DNA of 27,335 nt. Source: Minisyncoccota bacterium (GTDB lineage: Bacteria; Patescibacteriota; Minisyncoccia; Moranbacterales; GCA-2747515). A model generated the notes under the pieces. The model did not search any database. It saw nothing but the letters and a program-made list of their open reading frames with translations, and was not told the DNA's origin. Below are positions 24,712 to 27,335 of this stretch, in pieces. The stretch covers positions 1 through 27,335 of the forward strand of contig CALIRC010000128.1 in the NCBI GenBank assembly GCA_938044295.1. Direction: 5' to 3'. The number at the start of each line of letters is the position of its first letter. Position 1 is the first letter of the stretch. Position numbers and translations under genes: made by a program.

Positions 24712-27168
24712 TTATTGAGCCATTGCACCACCCTTCCATAGCGAAAGAATTTCACTAGTATATCCTTCACTAAAATCAATAATACCTTCACTAGAATTTT
24801 TGTAGGCAAGCGATTGGACAAATCCCGCAAAGAGCAACATCCGCGTCAAAACAATATCATTCTGACTTTCACGCTCTTTAAAACGGTCAAAGTTAATCGG
24901 ATACCCTCCATTCAAGATATGCGCAGTAAATGTTGATGTTACCTGCAAAGTAACATCATCAAATGTATTTGGATAGACTTTTGCAAGATCAAACAAATAT
25001 TGAAATTCTCGATTTGCAGAACTGAAGCTCACAAAGGTCTTCTCGCCAATAATCTCTTCTACATACAAACCGCGAAGCGCATCTTGCCCTGTTGTACCCA
25101 CAATAACATCTGCATTTCGTACAAGCTCTTCCAGTGAGTTCACATTAGTATTTAGTTTATCTGCATTATCATAAACGAAGTATTCAATATTTGCTTTATG
25201 CAAAAAAGCACAAAAAAGCGTACCCAAACTTCCCCGACCAATCACACCAAATCGCAATCCTTGCTTCCACAAATTTCTCGCCTTAATACGTCGCACAAGG
25301 GCATCCACAATAAAAGGAGATTCATACTGTTTCTTAAGCATAGCTGTTCCTATACTTACCGTTGGTGGAATTTTCTTTCCGGAATGCAGTAATCGGTCCA
25401 CACCATTTTGCGTCTGCTCCACTGCGGTCACAGAAACTGTCCCCAAATCTTCCCACGGGACAGACAAAAGCATTTCCGCACCATCACTAATCACAGAAAT
25501 ATGAGTAATATTGTTTTTAACGACATGTGACACAATTTTTTGCCACACATAAGAAGTCGTACGATTAATAGAAAAATCATAAGGCATGTTCCCATCGATC
25601 TTCACAGGAAAAATATAAACACCTAGCTGTGCAACAGAACGAAAAACATCATCGACAGTTGAGTACGGCTTTTCCAGTACAAAAACATTGTTATAACCTA
25701 CAATCGCAGCAAAATGCTTAATCAGTGCAAAATTACTCTTAAGTAAATGACTATGAAATACGATAACATGATTTGAGAGGGTTTGCAGTTGTGTACGATG
25801 TACAAAATCATCTAATTCCGACAATTGCGTAAGCGGCTGCGGTTGACGAGATTTCTGACTAGTTTCTATGAGAGCTCTGTGAACATGCGTAGGAAGCTTG
25901 CATACTCGTTGCTTATCAAAAACAATCATTTCAATATCTGTATCCGCAATTAAGGTCCAACGTCCAAAAACCTTTTTCTCTTTATACTGTAGAAAATATG
26001 CTGTTTCATACAAACCAAAAAAATCTCCTGCATTAAGATATTTAATCGCTCTACCATTTTCTGTAATCACAATTTTTCCAGTACGAATGTAACTCAAAGG
26101 CACAGAACAGTAGAGAAAATCTTTTTTTGAAGGGTAAGCAATTTTTTCATTGAAAACACCATTTTCTACAATAACTGATCCCTTCAGAACTCTCACGCCG
26201 TGTGGATCGTCTTTGACTTTTTTACGTAGATACGTCTGTGGATCTGACTCTTTGCGAGTCAAACAATACAGTTGCACATTATATCGCAAATCTTCCGCAC
26301 AAAAACGCGCATCATTCCAGTGATTAAGTTCCTGCATATCCTTTACAACAAAGTTACTTTTATTAATACAATCCATAAAAAAATCCAGATTTCCACTACG
26401 CGAAAACGAAACATATATCCGTCCCTTCTGCGTTAAATAGTCATTAATACCTGCAAAAAAATCCAAAAGTGCTCCGTAACCAGGATCCATCACACCTCGC
26501 TCCAGATCATTTAACGGCATACCATTATGAAAAGGTGCATTGTAAATCACGATATCATATTTCTTACGTGGTACAGATTCAAACACATCTGACTTAAATA
26601 CACGAGATTCAGACATATGAAAGCGATCGAAATTAACTTGCGTATTTCGCACAGCAATCTCTGAGATATCAGCCGCATCCACCACAGAGGCGCCGCGCAA
26701 GTACGCATGCACAGACACAAGACCACAACCACTACCCACATCTAAAACAGATAAACCACTGAGATCTTCTGGAAGATAATCAATCAAAAAATACGGAGAC
26801 CACTCATAAAGCGGACTCATCACATTTGGCAAAACTGTAATTTCTTCACCAAAAACATCAACAATATACGGTTTCAAATGCTGACTTGCTTTATCTAAAT
26901 ATGGTTGTGTCGTAACGTGTATCGAACGATCATCCAACAACTCAAGATTCTTATCAGTACTAAAACGAAACTGTGCATAATGCTTATTAATTTTATATAC
27001 GGTTTTTGGTGCCGAACCAACCTTAAAAACACGCCCCTTCTTCATCAGTGCTTTTAGATGCCTGTGCAACATCGCATTACTAATCGAAAAATGATTTGCA
27101 ATCAAAGAAGGGCTGACTTCACCCTTTCGTCGGATGAAGTTAAAAATTTTGTCTTCTGTCTTAATCAT
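24712..27168 (-). CDS. Four-part fusion: winged helix, SAM methyltransferase, cNMP-binding-like domain, SAH-hydrolase-like domain
   Basis: 818 aa from ATG 27168, chosen because a 35-bp palindrome sits just upstream; a longer frame reaches 27222 with a TTG. Domains (numbering from 27168): winged helix 1-65 (SPSLIANHFSISNAMLHRHLK); class I methyltransferase about 95-305, motif I VLDVGSGCG (141-149) and NAPF (210-213); a small beta domain about 355-425 (TGKIVITENGRAIKYLNAGDFFG) like cNMP-binding domains; then about 466-760 following S-adenosylhomocysteine hydrolase in order: STVDDVFRSVAQLGVYIFPVK, VISDGAEML, AVEQTQNGVDRL, LKKQYES, the Rossmann loop GVIGRGSLG (641-649) and VIVGTTGQDAL. In the LKKQYES region the catalytic Lys looks kept and the Asp is Glu. 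Overall activity is inferred, not known. No close named family. Confidence 0.8.
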   Translation of the reverse strand: MIKTEDKIFNFIRRKGEVSPSLIANHFSISNAMLHRHLKALMKKGRVFKVGSAPKTVYKINKHYAQFRFSTDKNLELLDDRSIHVTTQPYLDKASQHLKPYIVDVFGEEITVLPNVMSPLYEWSPYFLIDYLPEDLSGLSVLDVGSGCGLVSVHAYLRGASVVDAADISEIAVRNTQVNFDRFHMSESRVFKSDVFESVPRKKYDIVIYNAPFHNGMPLNDLERGVMDPGYGALLDFFAGINDYLTQKGRIYVSFSRSGNLDFFMDCINKSNFVVKDMQELNHWNDARFCAEDLRYNVQLYCLTRKESDPQTYLRKKVKDDPHGVRVLKGSVIVENGVFNEKIAYPSKKDFLYCSVPLSYIRTGKIVITENGRAIKYLNAGDFFGLYETAYFLQYKEKKVFGRWTLIADTDIEMIVFDKQRVCKLPTHVHRALIETSQKSRQPQPLTQLSELDDFVHRTQLQTLSNHVIVFHSHLLKSNFALIKHFAAIVGYNNVFVLEKPYSTVDDVFRSVAQLGVYIFPVKIDGNMPYDFSINRTTSYVWQKIVSHVVKNNITHISVISDGAEMLLSVPWEDLGTVSVTAVEQTQNGVDRLLHSGKKIPPTVSIGTAMLKKQYESPFIVDALVRRIKARNLWKQGLRFGVIGRGSLGTLFCAFLHKANIEYFVYDNADKLNTNVNSLEELVRNADVIVGTTGQDALRGLYVEEIIGEKTFVSFSSANREFQYLFDLAKVYPNTFDDVTLQVTSTFTAHILNGGYPINFDRFKERESQNDIVLTRMLLFAGFVQSLAYKNSSEGIIDFSEGYTSEILSLWKGGAMAQ

Positions 27169-27170
27169 GT

Positions 27171-27205
27171 GTATGGTATATAGTATAGTATACTGTATAC
27201 CATAC
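27171..27205. promoter_or_regulatory. 35-bp palindrome upstream of the fusion gene, likely operator
   Basis: Arms GTATGGTATA (27171-27180) and TATACCATAC (27196-27205) enclose AGTATA (27182-27187) and TATACT (27189-27194) around a central G at 27188. Only the pair at 27181/27195 is off. It lies 3 bp upstream of the ATG at 27168 and contains TATACT-type -10 boxes. TTGCAG at 17 bases from a TATACA could be the -35. Confidence 0.65.
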
Positions 27206-27236
27206 ATAGTATACAACTGCAATACCGAAAAATAAT

Positions 27237-27335
27237 ACCATCTCCAAATAACCAGCCTACATTAAGTGTGCTCTCTCGTGAGCGAGACATCTGCCACAGA
27301 TGCGCAGTGTGTCGAGACCCATAAGCAGCTGTGGT
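27237..27335. repeat. Family B repeat, copy 2, cut by the window end
   Basis: Starts ACCATCTCCAAATAACCA and follows copy 1 (16581-16737) in block order: GTGCTCTCTCG, GCGAGAC, GCGCAGTGTGT, CATAAGC. The short stem TCTCG, TGAG, CGAGA replaces the palindrome of copy 1. Only the left part is in the window. Confidence 0.6.

Noticed and set aside
1..27335. CRISPR arrays, tRNA or rRNA genes
   Set aside because: No regularly spaced direct repeats and no tRNA T-loop or acceptor patterns were seen in the intergenic regions by eye.
1..27335. TGA recoding as in some Patescibacteria
   Set aside because: All long genes are open under the standard code with no in-frame TGA and one gene ends on TGA at the expected length.

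Overview
The window is AT-rich bacterial chromosome. Its gene content points to a member of the Candidate Phyla Radiation (Patescibacteria): a very large DUF4012 protein next to a MurJ flippase, a LytR_C-domain protein without the LytR catalytic domain, a short Rel/SpoT that stops after the TGS domain, DUF2905, a BI-1 family protein, and many core genes with no Shine-Dalgarno sequence. The standard genetic code fits: long genes have no in-frame TGA and one gene ends on TGA. I cannot place the lineage below phylum level from this window.

Layout, left to right. Position 1-401 is the 5' part of lepA (minus strand), behind a hairpin-rich leader. Positions 723-2592 hold three orphan hypothetical genes on the minus strand. 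Two look like paralogues, and a promoter/terminator pair between them encloses a strongly folded RNA candidate. Positions 2777-7395 are murJ and a DUF4012 gene 11 bases apart, a cell-envelope pair. Then come a GT4 glycosyltransferase (7609-8784), DUF2905 plus an AI-2E-type permease (9054-10393), a Ca2+-ATPase-like P-type pump (10709-13429), a LytR_C membrane protein (13672-15663) and, divergently, a BI-1 protein (15776-16471, plus). A histone-H1-like basic protein with a C-terminal membrane segment follows (16807-17568). Next is a tRNA-modification cluster (mnmA, a possible 36-aa membrane ORF, dus). A plus-strand rel/spoT gene converges on parB-parA. The right end has an orphan 204-aa gene (plus) and a large fusion protein (24712-27168, minus).

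The standout is that fusion protein. It joins a winged-helix DNA-binding domain, a class I SAM methyltransferase with a VLDVGSGCG motif and an NAPF motif, a cNMP-binding-like domain, and a C-terminal region that follows the motif order of S-adenosylhomocysteine hydrolase. A 35-bp near-perfect palindrome lies 3 bp upstream of its preferred start codon and may be its own operator. This could be a self-contained methylation and SAH-handling regulator.

Two families of intergenic repeats are also present. Family A has three copies of about 122 bp (8838, 13541, 17700), all in one orientation, with inverted ends, TA at or near the boundaries, and a central hairpin with compensating changes. Family B is a longer imperfect palindrome of about 157 bp (16581 and 27237, the second cut by the window end).
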